Part shown: piece by piece, positions 5,784-5,896 of the stretch
Layout: each line of letters begins with the position of its first letter
Position numbering within the stretch: position 1 is the first letter of the stretch
Source: Anaerolineales bacterium UBA4823
Lineage (GTDB): Bacteria > Chloroflexota > Anaerolineae > Anaerolineales > UBA4823
NCBI GenBank assembly: GCA_002402275.1
Contig: DHFN01000126.1
Location: forward strand, 1 to 5,896
Reading direction: 5' to 3'
DNA length: 5,896 nt
Notes under the pieces: model-generated
The model's database searches: none
What the model was told of the DNA's origin: nothing
Seen by the model: the letters and a program-made list of their open reading frames with translations, nothing else
Position numbers and translations under genes: made by a program

Positions 5784-5896
5784 CTACGAGGAGAAGGTTT
5801 TGGTTAACCTGTAGGAGATTGTCCCAAAAGTCAGAATGGTCAACTCAAGCGAAGCAAGATATTTTGACGATGATGACAAGACCCCTCTCTTCGTTC
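5784..5896. other. Right-edge sequence, unassigned, with frames open to the edge
   Basis: AGGTT (5795-5799) and AACCT (5806-5810), flanked by CTAC (5784-5787) and GTAG (5811-5814), can form a third, imperfect hairpin. From 5815 the sequence GAGATTGTCCCAAAAGTC resembles in style the terminal repeats of some insertion sequences, but no transposase or second end is in view. A plus-strand frame from ATG 5836 (beginning MVNSSEARYF) runs to the window edge for 20 codons without a nearby ribosome-binding site. A minus-strand frame runs from the edge to a TAG at 5786-5784 (36 codons). Neither is long enough to call a gene. Confidence 0.35.

Noticed and set aside
5866..5880. GACGATGATGACAAG, which encodes DDDDK as in enterokinase/FLAG tags
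   Set aside because: The surrounding bases do not look like vector sequence and no other tag or cloning feature is present; a 15-base coincidence is the simpler reading.
5836..5896. Partial gene beginning MVNSSEARYF at the right edge
   Set aside because: It has only 20 codons, the nearest GGAG is 18 bases from the ATG, the protein is not recognisable, and the opposite strand is equally open. Recorded as unassigned sequence instead.

Overview
The window reads as ordinary bacterial chromosome with moderate, slightly AT-rich base composition, densely packed genes and a block of short intergenic repeats at the left edge. The protein styles (a UlaG-like metallo-hydrolase, a membrane-anchored M14 carboxypeptidase with a Thr/Pro/Ser linker, and an ABC-2 exporter with two unlike permeases) would fit a Chloroflexota (Anaerolineae-type) bacterium. 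That assignment is an impression from protein style; no marker gene is present to confirm it.

Layout. Positions 1-371 hold an interrupted array of a roughly 65-bp repeat, split by a segment bounded by a 14-bp inverted repeat (154-241). Positions 428-2811 hold three genes on the minus strand. In transcription order they are a small unrecognised polytopic membrane protein (2811-2293), an M14-family zinc carboxypeptidase with an N-terminal membrane anchor (2241-1288), and a metallo-beta-lactamase-fold hydrolase (1291-428) whose GTG start overlaps the carboxypeptidase stop. A 144-bp divergent intergenic region (2812-2955) carries candidate back-to-back promoters.

Positions 2956-5742 hold a tightly packed plus-strand operon for one ABC-2 type exporter: an ATPase and two homologous but distinct permeases, with gaps of 1 and 5 bp. 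The ATPase would energise a heterodimeric permease. The substrate cannot be read from the sequence. The 3' end (5743-5896) contains stacked hairpins and then about 80 bp of unassigned DNA running off the window.

I see no CRISPR array, tRNA, rRNA, riboswitch, toxin-antitoxin pair or recognisable transposase. The main points for a second look are the repeat/inverted-repeat block, the His in place of the usual Arg in the carboxypeptidase DLNRNF motif, the unrecognised membrane protein at the head of the hydrolase operon, and the unusual Q-loop and D-loop of the ABC ATPase. I did not find convincing evidence of a new biological system.
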